This document shows, piece by piece, positions 53,052-62,781 of a DNA stretch of 64,000 bases; within the stretch, counting starts at the first letter, position 1, and every line of letters begins with the position of its first letter. This DNA is from Pedobacter cryoconitis (GTDB lineage Bacteria; Bacteroidota; Bacteroidia; Sphingobacteriales; Sphingobacteriaceae), in assembly GCF_014207135.1 (NCBI RefSeq), contig NZ_JACHCC010000012.1, positions 83,569-147,568 of the forward strand, given 5' to 3'. Position numbers and translations under genes: made by a program. The notes beneath the pieces are model-generated. The model made no database searches and was not told where the DNA came from. It was given only the letters and a program-made list of their open reading frames with translations.

Positions 53052-54842
53052 ATGTACGTAAGACTGGTCAACTATCTCGATACCCTCAATCAATACCGAA
53101 GGACAAAAATTTCCAACAGAAATTTCCTCGTGATCGCGGCCCTGATAGTTGGCGTTTTAGCCGGACTTGCTGCCGCGCTGCTGAAAACCATTACCCATCA
53201 TATTGAAGATTTCCTGCAGGATGGTTTTCACTGGCAATACAAGTACTATTTATTCCTGGTATTCCCGTTTATAGGGATATTACTTTCTGTGATGTACGTC
53301 AGGCGTTTTATCCGGAAGGGGAAATTTGAAACTGGTTTAACCCCTTTACTCTACACGATTTCCAAAAAATCAAGCAGGGTAGAACCCCATAATATCTATT
53401 CCCAGATCATCACTGCTGCGTTAACTGTAGGTTTCGGTGGTTCAACCGGGCTGGAAGCACCAATTGTAACCAGTGGAGCTGGGATTGGTTCTGTCGTAGG
53501 ACGCTTTTTAGGGCTCTCTTACCGTGAAACTACCATGTTGCTGGCCTGTGGTGCTGCTGCGGGTATTGCGGGCGCATTTAACAGCCCCATAGCAGGGATA
53601 GTTTTTGCTATTGAGATCCTTTTACCTGAATTTACGATTCCGGCATTTATCCCACTTTTACTTTCTTCCGCTACAGCAGCCGTAGTCGCCCGTTTCTTTT
53701 ATAACGAGCAGCTGTTTTTCCTGGTTACTGAAGGCTGGAAATTTGGTTCACTGATCTGGTATGTGGTACTGGCTGTTCTGATTGGTCTTTTCTCCATGTA
53801 TTTTACCAAAGCCAACTATTTCATCAAGGGAGCGTTTTATAAAATCAAACATCCTTATCAAAAAGTAGTAGTAGGTGGTATTGTACTGGGCGCCATGGTA
53901 TTTTTATTTCCTACTTTATACGGGGAAGGTTATGTGACCATTAAAAATCTTTTAGGTGGAAATTATACTGCTGTAATTACCAATAGTATATTCTCTGCTT
54001 ATAGTAATATTCCTACAGTTGTTATTTTATTTACTGCGATTACTGTCTTTGCCAAATCCGCTGCGACCCTGGTTACTTTAGGTGCCGGAGGTAACGGAGG
54101 TATTTTTGCACCCAGTTTAATTATGGGTGGGCTGATTGGTTTTCTGCTTGCCTTTACCATCAATACCCTGGGGATTGCTCACGTGAATGTTTCTAATTTT
54201 ATTGTTGCTGGCATGGCCGCTTCCCTGAGCGCGATTATGCATGCTCCGTTAACAGGGATATTTCTGATTGCTGAGATTACTGGCGGATATGTTTTAATGG
54301 TGCCTTTAATGATTACTTCAGCACTGGCTTACCTGATTAACAGAAGCACCAATAAATATTCAATTTATACCAAGCCACTGGCTGAAAGCGGTGAATTGAT
54401 GTCCCACGAAGATAAGGATACCACTGTGCTGCATATGATGAAGCTGAAATACCTGGTAGAGAAGGATTATCTCGTGTTAAATGAAGAGGAGACTATTGCT
54501 GAAAAACTGCCTGAAATCCTGCAGTCTAAAAGAAATATATTTCCGGTAGTTGCTGAAGATAAGTCTTTCAGGGGGCTGATTTATGTGGAAGACGTCTTGA
54601 GAAAAGCAATTAATAATCCTTCTAATGTTGATTTAACAGTCCTTGACCTGATGCAGGCAGCTCCCGAACTGGTTTACATTAACGATTCCCTTAAAGTTGT
54701 GCTGAAGAAAATGGAAAAAGAGAACGCCTGGTTATTACCTGTTCTGAATGAACAGGACGAGTACATCGGTTTCGTTTCTAAAACAGCAGTGTTTAATAAA
54801 TATAGATCTTTATTGAGCCGTCAGGCCGATTATATGGAGTAA
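53052..54842 (+). CDS. ClC family chloride channel/transporter with CBS domains
   Basis: 596 residues. About 10-12 membrane segments span residues 25-440. Selectivity regions are GFGGSTGLEAPIVTSGAGIG, AAGIAGAFNSPIAGIVFAIE and LGAGGNGGIFAPSLIMGG. A pair of CBS domains (residues about 455-590; IFPVVAEDKSFRGLIYVEDV and ENAWLLPVLNEQDEYIGFVS) forms the C-terminus. It is a Cl-/H+ exchanger or channel of the inner membrane. It is co-oriented with the RluA gene. Confidence 0.94.
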   Translation: MYVRLVNYLDTLNQYRRTKISNRNFLVIAALIVGVLAGLAAALLKTITHHIEDFLQDGFHWQYKYYLFLVFPFIGILLSVMYVRRFIRKGKFETGLTPLLYTISKKSSRVEPHNIYSQIITAALTVGFGGSTGLEAPIVTSGAGIGSVVGRFLGLSYRETTMLLACGAAAGIAGAFNSPIAGIVFAIEILLPEFTIPAFIPLLLSSATAAVVARFFYNEQLFFLVTEGWKFGSLIWYVVLAVLIGLFSMYFTKANYFIKGAFYKIKHPYQKVVVGGIVLGAMVFLFPTLYGEGYVTIKNLLGGNYTAVITNSIFSAYSNIPTVVILFTAITVFAKSAATLVTLGAGGNGGIFAPSLIMGGLIGFLLAFTINTLGIAHVNVSNFIVAGMAASLSAIMHAPLTGIFLIAEITGGYVLMVPLMITSALAYLINRSTNKYSIYTKPLAESGELMSHEDKDTTVLHMMKLKYLVEKDYLVLNEEETIAEKLPEILQSKRNIFPVVAEDKSFRGLIYVEDVLRKAINNPSNVDLTVLDLMQAAPELVYINDSLKVVLKKMEKENAWLLPVLNEQDEYIGFVSKTAVFNKYRSLLSRQADYME

Positions 54843-54886
54843 TCAGCTCTTTTGATTTCGAAAACCATCAGTGCTGATTTTTTTTC
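54841..54886 (+). terminator. Weak intrinsic terminator of the ClC gene
   Basis: AATCAGC and GCTGATT with a long loop, then a T run. The first A is part of the stop codon. Confidence 0.5.
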
Positions 54887-54935
54887 GATTTCTTTCGTAG
54901 CCCTTCACAAGTCTTTTATCCCGTAAATAAGCATA

Positions 54936-55012
54936 CATTAGAGAATAATTTAATTATCAATATTAGAATTCTCTAATGTACATACACATATAGATTATGC
55001 GGTCTATCTTTG
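54936..55012 (+). promoter_or_regulatory. Operator and promoter of the efflux two-component system
   Basis: A palindrome ATTAGA-N4-TCTAAT (54962-54977) inside a larger dyad CATTAGAGAAT (54936-54946) / ATTCTCTAATG (54968-54978). Downstream is a -7 box TATCTTTG at 55005-55012. The same kind of site (ATTAGA-N4-TTTAAT) precedes the TolC gene at 57093-57108. Confidence 0.55.
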
Positions 55013-55025
55013 TTGAAAAAATGCT

Positions 55026-55697
55026 ATGAAGATTTTAGTGATTGAAGACGAGCCCAAAGTTGCAGCATTTATAAAAAAAGGGCTTGAAGAACAGCTTAAT
55101 CTTGTTACGGTTGCTTATGATGGTAATATGGGCTTAAAAATGGCCCTTGAAAATGACTATGAACTCATTATACTCGATGTTGTTTTACCATACATTAACG
55201 GACATGAGGTTTGTAAACAAATCAGACAGTTTAAGAAAGAAGTACCTATTCTGATGCTTTCCGCATTAAATACAGTAGATGATAAAGTTCAGGGTCTGGA
55301 AAACGGCGCCGATGATTATCTGACTAAACCTTTTCACTTTGCCGAATTACTGGCACGTATCAAAGCCCTGGGCAGACGCCGTGACCAGGTGTTGCCGGGC
55401 ACCATTTATAAAATAGATGACCTGGAGATGGACTGTTACAAAAAAACAGTTATCCGTAATGGGAAAGCTATATTCCTGTCCGCTAAAGAATTTACCCTGC
55501 TTGAGGTACTGATGGCCAATAAAGACCGTGTGCTTTCCAGGGTTTATATTGCCGAAGCAGTCTGGGGAATTTCGTTTAACAGAGGTACTAACCTGATTGA
55601 TGTTTATATTAACTATCTGCGTGCAAAAGTAGACAGGGGATATGCGAAACAATTAATACATACTGTAATTGGTATGGGATATATCATTAAAGACTGA
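55026..55697 (+). CDS. OmpR family response regulator of the metal-efflux system (CusR/CzcR-like)
   Basis: 223 residues. A receiver (ILVIEDEPKVAAFIKKGLEE, Asp in LIILDVVLPYINGHEV, MLSALNTVDDKVQGLENGADDYLTKPF) and a winged helix (LEMDCYKKTVIRNGK, LSAKEFTLLEVLM, LIDVYINYLRAKVD). It is transcribed together with the histidine kinase that starts 26 bp downstream at 55724. The pair stands directly upstream of an RND metal-efflux operon, so it probably controls that operon. Confidence 0.93.
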   Translation: MKILVIEDEPKVAAFIKKGLEEQLNLVTVAYDGNMGLKMALENDYELIILDVVLPYINGHEVCKQIRQFKKEVPILMLSALNTVDDKVQGLENGADDYLTKPFHFAELLARIKALGRRRDQVLPGTIYKIDDLEMDCYKKTVIRNGKAIFLSAKEFTLLEVLMANKDRVLSRVYIAEAVWGISFNRGTNLIDVYINYLRAKVDRGYAKQLIHTVIGMGYIIKD

Positions 55698-55723
55698 TCA
55701 TTTTGCAAAAGCGGGTACACCTC

Positions 55724-57079
55724 ATGAAAGTTAAAAACAGGCTATCTCTGCAGTTTACATTTATGTTTGCTATCCTGTTGCTGGTAGTATTAACAGGTAT
55801 CTATGTATTTGTCGAGCATAACCGCGTAAAATCTTTTATCACTAAATTAGATGAGCGGGCAGTTATTGTAGCCCAGTTCTACCTCGCAGAGGACAATTTA
55901 TCCAAAGATACTTTCAGAAAAGTCAGTCAGAAATTCCCACAGTCCCTTTCCAGCGAATCCATCCGGATCTACGATGATAAATTTCAGCCTAAATTTATAC
56001 CTGAAGGTTCTGTTGGCTGGAAACGCAGTTTCCTTTCACAAGTAGTTAAAAGAAAGATTCTCCATGCCAGACAGGGTGAAATGCAGATTACCGGAATCTA
56101 CTATCCGGATAACTCGGGGAACTTCATTATTGTCGTTTCGGCAATTGATGAAAGAGGTTTGCAGGATATGGAACAGTTAAGACTGATCATCTCCGTGTTT
56201 TTTATCACTTCCCTTTTCATTACATTTTTTATCGGCCGTGTTTTTGCCAATATCTCCATTTTTCCAATTGTAAAGATAACAGACAACCTCAAAAGGATCA
56301 GGGCATCAAGTTTACATCACCGTTTACCTATCAATATTTCAAAAACAGATGAAATTGATAATCTGTCTTCTACTATAAATCAGCTGCTCGAACACCTGGA
56401 GCAGTCTTTCGAAAACCAGAAATCTTTTGTGGCCAATGCCTCACATGAGCTCAGGACACCTATTACCTCCATTTTGGGAGAAGCAGAGATCACTCTGGTT
56501 AAAGAGCGCAGTCCCGCAGAATATAAACACACCCTCGAAGAAATCGTCAGCAGTGTGGAAAGACTGAATTACATTATTGACAGTTTAATGGAGCTGATGC
56601 AGACCAATCTGGATAATAAAGATTTCCAGTTAATCCGCGTTGATGAGCTGATCTGGGAGATTGTAGATGAACTGGCTTTCAGGACACATGTTGAAAATAT
56701 AAAGGTGGCATACGATTTTACTATAGAACAGTCCAGGATTACCTTATTGGGAAACCGACAGCTGCTGTTTATTGCCATTAGTAATATCCTTAAAAATGCG
56801 GTTAAATTTTCAGAAGACAAAGAAGTATACTGTACAGTGAGTAATAACAACAGCCATGTGATTATTACTATCAAAGACAGTGGAATTGGGATTGCCGAGA
56901 GTGACCTGAATAAAATATTCCAGCCCTTTTACCGCTCCAGCAATGCAATGGGTTTTCCTGGTTATGGGATTGGGCTTTCACTGACAAATAATGTAGTCCG
57001 GTTACATAACGGAAGCATCAATATCAAATCCGAGCTGGGGCAGGGGACTGTTTTTCAATTATATTTGCCTTTAAGTTAA
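55724..57079 (+). CDS. Sensor histidine kinase of the metal-efflux system
   Basis: 451 residues from the ATG at 55724. Two membrane helices (FTFMFAILLLVVLTGIYVFV and SVFFITSLFITFFIGRVFA) flank a periplasmic sensor of about 130 residues, which contains no obvious metal motif. A HAMP-like segment, the H-box NASHELRTPITSILGEAEI, and the ATPase boxes DSGIGIAESDL and GYGIGLSLTN follow. A TTG at 55703 gives a longer frame without support. Confidence 0.92.
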   Translation: MKVKNRLSLQFTFMFAILLLVVLTGIYVFVEHNRVKSFITKLDERAVIVAQFYLAEDNLSKDTFRKVSQKFPQSLSSESIRIYDDKFQPKFIPEGSVGWKRSFLSQVVKRKILHARQGEMQITGIYYPDNSGNFIIVVSAIDERGLQDMEQLRLIISVFFITSLFITFFIGRVFANISIFPIVKITDNLKRIRASSLHHRLPINISKTDEIDNLSSTINQLLEHLEQSFENQKSFVANASHELRTPITSILGEAEITLVKERSPAEYKHTLEEIVSSVERLNYIIDSLMELMQTNLDNKDFQLIRVDELIWEIVDELAFRTHVENIKVAYDFTIEQSRITLLGNRQLLFIAISNILKNAVKFSEDKEVYCTVSNNNSHVIITIKDSGIGIAESDLNKIFQPFYRSSNAMGFPGYGIGLSLTNNVVRLHNGSINIKSELGQGTVFQLYLPLS

Positions 57080-57092
57080 ATATTAGGCTGGT

Positions 57093-57170
57093 ATTAGAGA
57101 AGTTTAATGTGCTTTTAATAACTATATAATGGTAAATTTAGTGTGTTTTGATATACTTAGCCTAATTTTG
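57093..57170 (+). promoter_or_regulatory. Operator and promoter of the efflux operon
   Basis: ATTAGA-GAAG-TTTAAT (57093-57108) resembles the palindrome in front of the regulator gene. A -7 box TAATTTTG lies at 57163-57170, 18 bp before the TolC-family ATG. Confidence 0.5.
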
Positions 57171-57187
57171 TCTCAAATTAATAGAAT

Positions 57188-58483
57188 ATGCAATTGAAAT
57201 TTGTTCGTCCTATATTTCTTATAAATCTATGTCTGTTTTCAAGCATTGGTTTGTTGAAAGCGCAGGATGGTGTGCGTGATACTTTAAGAATAGATATTAA
57301 ACAGGCCGAAGAGCTGTTTATCAAAAACAACCTGAGCCTTATCGCCAGTAAATATAATATTGATAACGCCAAAGCACAGGTCATTACAGCCCGGTTGTTT
57401 GATAATCCCCAGGTTGGTTTTGAAAATGTATTATACAACCCGGATACAAAGAAGTTTTTAGATATGAGTAAGGATGGCGGACAGCAGGCTGCTAATATCT
57501 CTCAGCTCTTCCAGACAGCCGGAAAACGTAACAAGAACATACAGTTAGCTAAAATAGGAGTAAAGCAGGCAGAGTACCAGTTTTTTGATATGCTGCGTAC
57601 ATTGAAATACACTTTGAGAACAGATTTCTATAAAATCTATTTTCAGGAGCAATCTGCAAAAGTGTATGCTAAAGAAATTAATTCCCTGGCAAAAACCCTG
57701 GTTGGTTTCCAGCAGCAGTATGCTAAGGACAATATCGCTTTGAAAGAGGTCCTTCGTATTCAGTCTCAGTTATATACCCTTCAGTCAGAATTAAATGATC
57801 TGAAAGACGGTATTGATGATGTACAAAGTGAATTTAAACTGCTGATCCGTACCGATGCGAGAAAATACATCATTCCGACACTGGACTTTAATCTGGATGG
57901 TAAAAGCGTTTTACAGCAGGTTACCTACACTAATTTGCTGGATTCAGCTTATACCAATCGTTATGACCTGAAAGTCTCACAATCAGCGGTAGACTACAGC
58001 AACCTGAATTTAAGACTTCAGAAAGCAATGGTAGTGCCCGACATTACCATGTCTGTCACCTACGATAAACAAGGTAGTTATATTAAAAAGTATACCGGAT
58101 TAGGTATCAGTATTCCGATTCCATTGTTTAACCGTAACCAGGGAAATATCAAACAGGCCAAAATTGCGATAGACGCGAACAAGTTAGCCGTAACCCAGCA
58201 GCAGGAACAGATTCAGAGCGATCTGGATAACAGTTACCAGAGTGCTGACAGGCTGGAAAGACTGTATAATAGTTTTGATCCCAAGTTTAAGACAGATTTT
58301 AACCATTTAATTGAAGAAGTCTACAAAAACTATCAGAAACATAATATCAGTCTGCTCGAGTTTCTGGATTTCTACGACTCTTATAAAACCAATACGATAC
58401 AGTTGAATAATCTTCAGTTAAACCGTATCAGTTCGTTAGAGCAATTAAACTACATAACAGGTACTCATTTTTTTAATAAATAA
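57188..58483 (+). CDS. TolC family outer-membrane efflux protein (CzcC-like)
   Basis: 431 residues with an N-terminal signal (FLINLCLFSSIGLLKA before QDGVR). Two halves each carry long helices typical of the outer-membrane factor family. It contains ITARLFDNPQVGFENVLYNP at the N-terminus of the first helix pair and GLGISIPIPLFNRNQGNIKQA in the second. It is the outer-membrane channel of the tripartite pump. The gene is followed after 10 bp by the adaptor gene. Confidence 0.93.
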   Translation: MQLKFVRPIFLINLCLFSSIGLLKAQDGVRDTLRIDIKQAEELFIKNNLSLIASKYNIDNAKAQVITARLFDNPQVGFENVLYNPDTKKFLDMSKDGGQQAANISQLFQTAGKRNKNIQLAKIGVKQAEYQFFDMLRTLKYTLRTDFYKIYFQEQSAKVYAKEINSLAKTLVGFQQQYAKDNIALKEVLRIQSQLYTLQSELNDLKDGIDDVQSEFKLLIRTDARKYIIPTLDFNLDGKSVLQQVTYTNLLDSAYTNRYDLKVSQSAVDYSNLNLRLQKAMVVPDITMSVTYDKQGSYIKKYTGLGISIPIPLFNRNQGNIKQAKIAIDANKLAVTQQQEQIQSDLDNSYQSADRLERLYNSFDPKFKTDFNHLIEEVYKNYQKHNISLLEFLDFYDSYKTNTIQLNNLQLNRISSLEQLNYITGTHFFNK

Positions 58484-58493
58484 TATAATTACT

Positions 58494-59588
58494 ATGTACA
58501 AATATAAATTTCTAGCTATTGCAGCTGCTTTGGGTACTTCTGCATTACTATTTCCGGGCTGTACCCGTCACACTGAAGAAAAACCAGTGGATACCAAGTT
58601 TCAGGTTACAGACAGCCTGCTGAATAGTTTGCTGATAGATACGGTGAAGCAGGCCAATGCACTATCTGAAATTACACTGACCGGTTCAATTGCACCTGAT
58701 GAAAACAAGATGGCTAAAATATATCCTATGGTCAGTGGTATTACAGAGAATGTACATGTGTTGCTGGGAGATGTGGTTACCAAAGGCCAGACCCTTGCCG
58801 ATATGCGCAGTGTGGAAGTCGCAGGTTTCTCTAAAGATATGATCAGCTCTGAAGCAGATTTACGCAATACTAAAAGGATACTGGAATCGACCGAAGATAT
58901 GTATAAAAGTGGTCTGGCTTCCGGTAAAGACCTGGAGCAGGCAAAATCTGACTATAAGAAAGCTGTGGCAGAAAATAAACGTGCGGGTTCAGTGATGTCG
59001 ATTAACCAGACCAATAGCCGTGGTTATGTGATTAAAGCACCAATCAGTGGTTATATTGTGGAGAAGAACATTACCAGTAATATGCAGGTACGCGCCGATA
59101 ACAGCCAGAACCTGTTTACTATTGCCGATTTATCATCTGTGTATATCCTGGTTAATATTTATGAATCAGATATAACCAGTGTACAAACCGGTTACCCGGT
59201 TAAAATTACCACCTTGGCTTATCCTGGCAAAGTGTTCAGCGGTAAAATCGATAAGGTCTATAATATGATTGATCCGGACATGAAAGTGATGCGTGCACGC
59301 GTTAAAATTGATAACCCGGGTAACTTGCTGAAACCTCAGATGTTTGCCAATGTGGTAGTCAGTGCAAAATCCGATCAGGATCTGCCGGTAATCAATACCA
59401 GGGCTATTGTGCTCGATAATGACAAGAATTATGTTGTTGTAAGAGATGGAAAGGCAAAAGTACATATACAACCAATTACGATAAGCAAACGTCTGGAAGA
59501 CCGTGCTTATATCAGTGCAGGTTTGAAACCAGGTGATCAGATTATTGCTTCGCGGCAGTTATTTCTGTACGAATCTTTGAAAAAGTAA
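58494..59588 (+). CDS. RND efflux periplasmic adaptor (CzcB-like) lipoprotein
   Basis: 364 residues. The signal peptide ends in a lipobox (ALLFPGCTRH). Adaptor elements are a lipoyl-like hairpin (PMVSGITENVHVLLGDVVTKG, then YVIKAPISGYIVEKNI), the barrel region (IYESDITSVQTGYPVKI) and the membrane-proximal domain (VHIQPITISKRLEDRAYI). It links the inner-membrane RND pump to the outer-membrane channel. Confidence 0.93.
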   Translation: MYKYKFLAIAAALGTSALLFPGCTRHTEEKPVDTKFQVTDSLLNSLLIDTVKQANALSEITLTGSIAPDENKMAKIYPMVSGITENVHVLLGDVVTKGQTLADMRSVEVAGFSKDMISSEADLRNTKRILESTEDMYKSGLASGKDLEQAKSDYKKAVAENKRAGSVMSINQTNSRGYVIKAPISGYIVEKNITSNMQVRADNSQNLFTIADLSSVYILVNIYESDITSVQTGYPVKITTLAYPGKVFSGKIDKVYNMIDPDMKVMRARVKIDNPGNLLKPQMFANVVVSAKSDQDLPVINTRAIVLDNDKNYVVVRDGKAKVHIQPITISKRLEDRAYISAGLKPGDQIIASRQLFLYESLKK

Positions 59589-59610
59589 TTGATCTTAACA
59601 ACAAACACAG

Positions 59611-62600
59611 ATGAATAAAGTAATTAAAACTGTACTCACATTTGCCCTGAAGAATAAACTCTTTATATTCTTTATGACATTTTTGTTGCTGGTTGGAGGC
59701 TATTTTAGCTTTAAAAGCATCGCTATTGATGCATTCCCCGACGTAACCAATACTTCTGTTACCATTATTACCCAATGGCCAGGCCGGAGTGCCGAGGAGG
59801 TCGAGAAATTCGTGACCCGTCCCCTTGAGATCGCCATGAACCCCGCAGAGAAGAAAACAACTATACGTTCATCCTCTCTGTTTGGGCTTTCAGTAGTTAA
59901 AATAACCTTTGAAGATGATGTAGACTATGCTTTTGCCCGTCTTCAGATTAACAATCATATCAGCGGTGCTGATTTACCCGATGGGGCAAAACCTGAAGTA
60001 GAACCTCCTTACGGACCTACTGGTGAAATCTTCCGCTATACCTTAAGCAGTAATAAAAAATCAGTACGTGAACTGAAAACGCTCGAAGAATGGGTTGTAG
60101 AACGCGAAATACGTTCAGTTCCTGGTGTCGCAGATGTGAATAGTTTTGGTGGAGAAACCAAAGCTTATCAGATTACGATTGACCCTGAGAAAGCGGTACA
60201 ATACGGTGTAACACCTTTACAGGTATTTGATGCCGTATCCAAAAGTAATATTAACGTCGGTGGAGATGTGATAGAGCAGAGCGGACAGGCTTATGTAGTG
60301 CGTGGTATCGGTTTACTGAATAACATCAGCGAAATCAAAAATATCATTGTAGATAACGTAAAAGGAACTCCGATTTTTGTTAAAAGCATTGCCGAGGTTT
60401 CAGAATCGAGGCTGCCGGCACTGGGTCAGGTTGGCCGCGACGGAGATCCGGATGTGGTCGAAGGCATTGTCGTTATGCGTAAGGGAGAAAATACAAGTGA
60501 AGTGATTAAGAACCTGAAGGTAAAAATCAACGAACTAAACAGTACTATTTTACCTGATGGCGTAAAAATCAATACTTTTTATGATCGTGAAGACCTTGTT
60601 GATTTTGCTACACACACCGTGTTGCACAATATGGCAGAGGGGATCATTTTTGTAACCGTTATCGTATTCCTGTTTATGGCAGACTGGCGGACAACAGTAA
60701 TTGTTGCCGTAGTCATTCCATTAGCTTTACTGTTCGCTTTTATTTGTCTCAAATTAAAAGGAATGTCAGCGAACTTACTCTCGATGGGGGCGATTGACTT
60801 CGGGATTATCATAGATGGGGCCGTCGTGATGATGGAGGGTATCTTTGTGGTACTGGATCATCGGGCCAAAAAGGACGGCATGGAGAAATTCAATAAGCTG
60901 AGTAAGCTTGGAATGATCAAAGAAGCTTGTCTGATAAATGGTAAAGGTATATTCTTTGCAAAATTAATCATCATCATCGGGTTGTTACCTATTTTCAGTT
61001 TTGAAAAAGTAGAGGGAAAAATGTTCTCTCCGTTGGCCTGGACTTTAGGTTTCGCTTTATTGGGGGCATTGATTTTAACCTTCACACTGGTACCCGTAAT
61101 GGCAAGTGTATTGCTGACCAAAAACGTAAGAGAAAAACACAATATTTTTGTAGAATGGATTACCAGAAATTCCATGCGGTTCTTCAATTTATGTTTTAAA
61201 AGAAGAAAAGTAGCCTTCCCGATTGCGATCATTGTATTGGCAGTCAGTTTATTCTGCTTTAAGTTTTTAGGAACAGAGTTTTTACCTCAGCTGAATGAGG
61301 GCTCTATTTATGTAAGGGCAACCGGGCCGCTCAGTACTTCACTCGAAGAGTCTGTAAAACTGGCCAATGATATGCGTAAAACCTTCAGAAGTTTTTCAGA
61401 AGTGAAGCAGGTTATTTCCCAGACCGGTCGTCCCGATGACGGAACAGATGCGACAGGTTTTTATAATATTGAATTCCATGTTGACCTGTATCCGCAGGAT
61501 GAGTGGAAAAACAAAGAGAGCAAAGCCGAATTGATCGAGCGGATGCAGGAGAAGCTGAAGTTCTTTCCAGGGATAGATCTGAACTTCTCTCAGCCTATAT
61601 CTGATAACGTAGAAGAGGCCGTATCAGGAGTGAAAGGTTCTATCGTAATCAAATTATTCGGGGATGACTTTAAACTGATTGAAGCTAAAGAAGAAAAGAT
61701 CTTCAAGATTATGAAAGGAGTAAAGGGGGTAGAGGATTTAGGTATTATGCGTAACCTCGGTCAACCAGAATTACAGATTAATCTGAACCAGGAGAAAATG
61801 GCCCTTTATGGGGTAACTACTGCTGATGCCAACGCGGTGATCGAAACAGCTATTGGTGGTAAGGCAGCAACCCAGATTTATGAGGGAGAACGTAAGTTTG
61901 ACTTACGTATCCGTTACCCTGAAAACTTCAGGAATAATGCTTCTGCCATCGGCGATTTACGTGTGCCAACTTTATCCAATAACAAAGTGCCTCTTCGTGA
62001 GATTGCGGACATTAAGAAATTGGTAGGCCCGAGTATGATTTACCGGGATAAACATAAAAGATATGGTGCAATTAAGTTCTCTGTACGTGGACGTGATATG
62101 GGTAGTACCATTAAAGAAGCCCAGGATAAAGTGAACGCAGAAGTAAAACTGCCTAAAGGTTATACCATGGAATGGGCTGGTGATTTTGAGAATCAGCAAC
62201 GTGCCACCACCCGTTTGACACAGGTAGTACCTATCAGTATATTGCTTATTTTCTTTGTCCTGTTTATCCTGTTCGGTACCATCAAAGATTCATTACTGGT
62301 CTTAAATAACGTTCCTTTTGCCATTGTCGGCGGCGTATTTGCTTTATTACTTACAGGAATTAACTTCAGTATATCATCGGGTATAGGATTTATCGCGCTG
62401 TTCGGAATTTGTGTACAGAATGGAGTAATCCTGATTACGAAGTTTAAATCCAATATCAGGGAAATGCGCTATAATCACCCCGAATGGACATTCATTGACG
62501 CTTTGAGACTAGGTGTTGAATCAAGGATCCGTCCGGTTGTGATGACCGCAATGATGGCTGCCATTGGATTGTTACCAGCAGCGATGTCAACAGGTATTGG

Positions 62601-62727
62601 TTCGGAAACATCTAAACCACTGGCAACAGTAGTTATCGGTGGATTGATTTCAGATACGCTATTTAACCTATTTATATTCCCTATTGTATTCTACTGGGCA
62701 TATCGCAGGAAACTGACGAAAGTTTAG
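59611..62727 (+). CDS. CzcA-type heavy-metal RND efflux pump
   Basis: 1038 residues, twelve membrane segments in two repeats with large periplasmic loops. The proton-relay and metal-specificity segment in helix 4 reads MGAIDFGIIIDGAVVMMEG. DFG...DGAVVM is the HME motif of divalent-ion pumps (Zn, Co, Cd, Ni) and not the AIG...DAAIVM motif of Cu/Ag CusA pumps. The N-terminal PDVTNTSVTIITQWPGRSAEEVEKF is typical. It exchanges protons for metal from the periplasm or cytosol. Terminator follows. Confidence 0.95.
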   Translation: MNKVIKTVLTFALKNKLFIFFMTFLLLVGGYFSFKSIAIDAFPDVTNTSVTIITQWPGRSAEEVEKFVTRPLEIAMNPAEKKTTIRSSSLFGLSVVKITFEDDVDYAFARLQINNHISGADLPDGAKPEVEPPYGPTGEIFRYTLSSNKKSVRELKTLEEWVVEREIRSVPGVADVNSFGGETKAYQITIDPEKAVQYGVTPLQVFDAVSKSNINVGGDVIEQSGQAYVVRGIGLLNNISEIKNIIVDNVKGTPIFVKSIAEVSESRLPALGQVGRDGDPDVVEGIVVMRKGENTSEVIKNLKVKINELNSTILPDGVKINTFYDREDLVDFATHTVLHNMAEGIIFVTVIVFLFMADWRTTVIVAVVIPLALLFAFICLKLKGMSANLLSMGAIDFGIIIDGAVVMMEGIFVVLDHRAKKDGMEKFNKLSKLGMIKEACLINGKGIFFAKLIIIIGLLPIFSFEKVEGKMFSPLAWTLGFALLGALILTFTLVPVMASVLLTKNVREKHNIFVEWITRNSMRFFNLCFKRRKVAFPIAIIVLAVSLFCFKFLGTEFLPQLNEGSIYVRATGPLSTSLEESVKLANDMRKTFRSFSEVKQVISQTGRPDDGTDATGFYNIEFHVDLYPQDEWKNKESKAELIERMQEKLKFFPGIDLNFSQPISDNVEEAVSGVKGSIVIKLFGDDFKLIEAKEEKIFKIMKGVKGVEDLGIMRNLGQPELQINLNQEKMALYGVTTADANAVIETAIGGKAATQIYEGERKFDLRIRYPENFRNNASAIGDLRVPTLSNNKVPLREIADIKKLVGPSMIYRDKHKRYGAIKFSVRGRDMGSTIKEAQDKVNAEVKLPKGYTMEWAGDFENQQRATTRLTQVVPISILLIFFVLFILFGTIKDSLLVLNNVPFAIVGGVFALLLTGINFSISSGIGFIALFGICVQNGVILITKFKSNIREMRYNHPEWTFIDALRLGVESRIRPVVMTAMMAAIGLLPAAMSTGIGSETSKPLATVVIGGLISDTLFNLFIFPIVFYWAYRRKLTKV

Positions 62728-62745
62728 ACTTTCAGACAGTATATG

Positions 62746-62777
62746 AGGTGTCCGGGATTTCCGGACACCTTTTTTTA
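62746..62777 (+). terminator. Intrinsic terminator of the efflux operon
   Basis: AGGTGTCCGG, loop GATTT, CCGGACACCT followed by a T run. Confidence 0.9.
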
Positions 62778-62781
62778 TGGA

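Noticed and set aside
59611..62727. Copper/silver CusA assignment for the RND pump.
   Set aside because: The helix-4 motif is DFG..DGAVVM, which argues for divalent ions.
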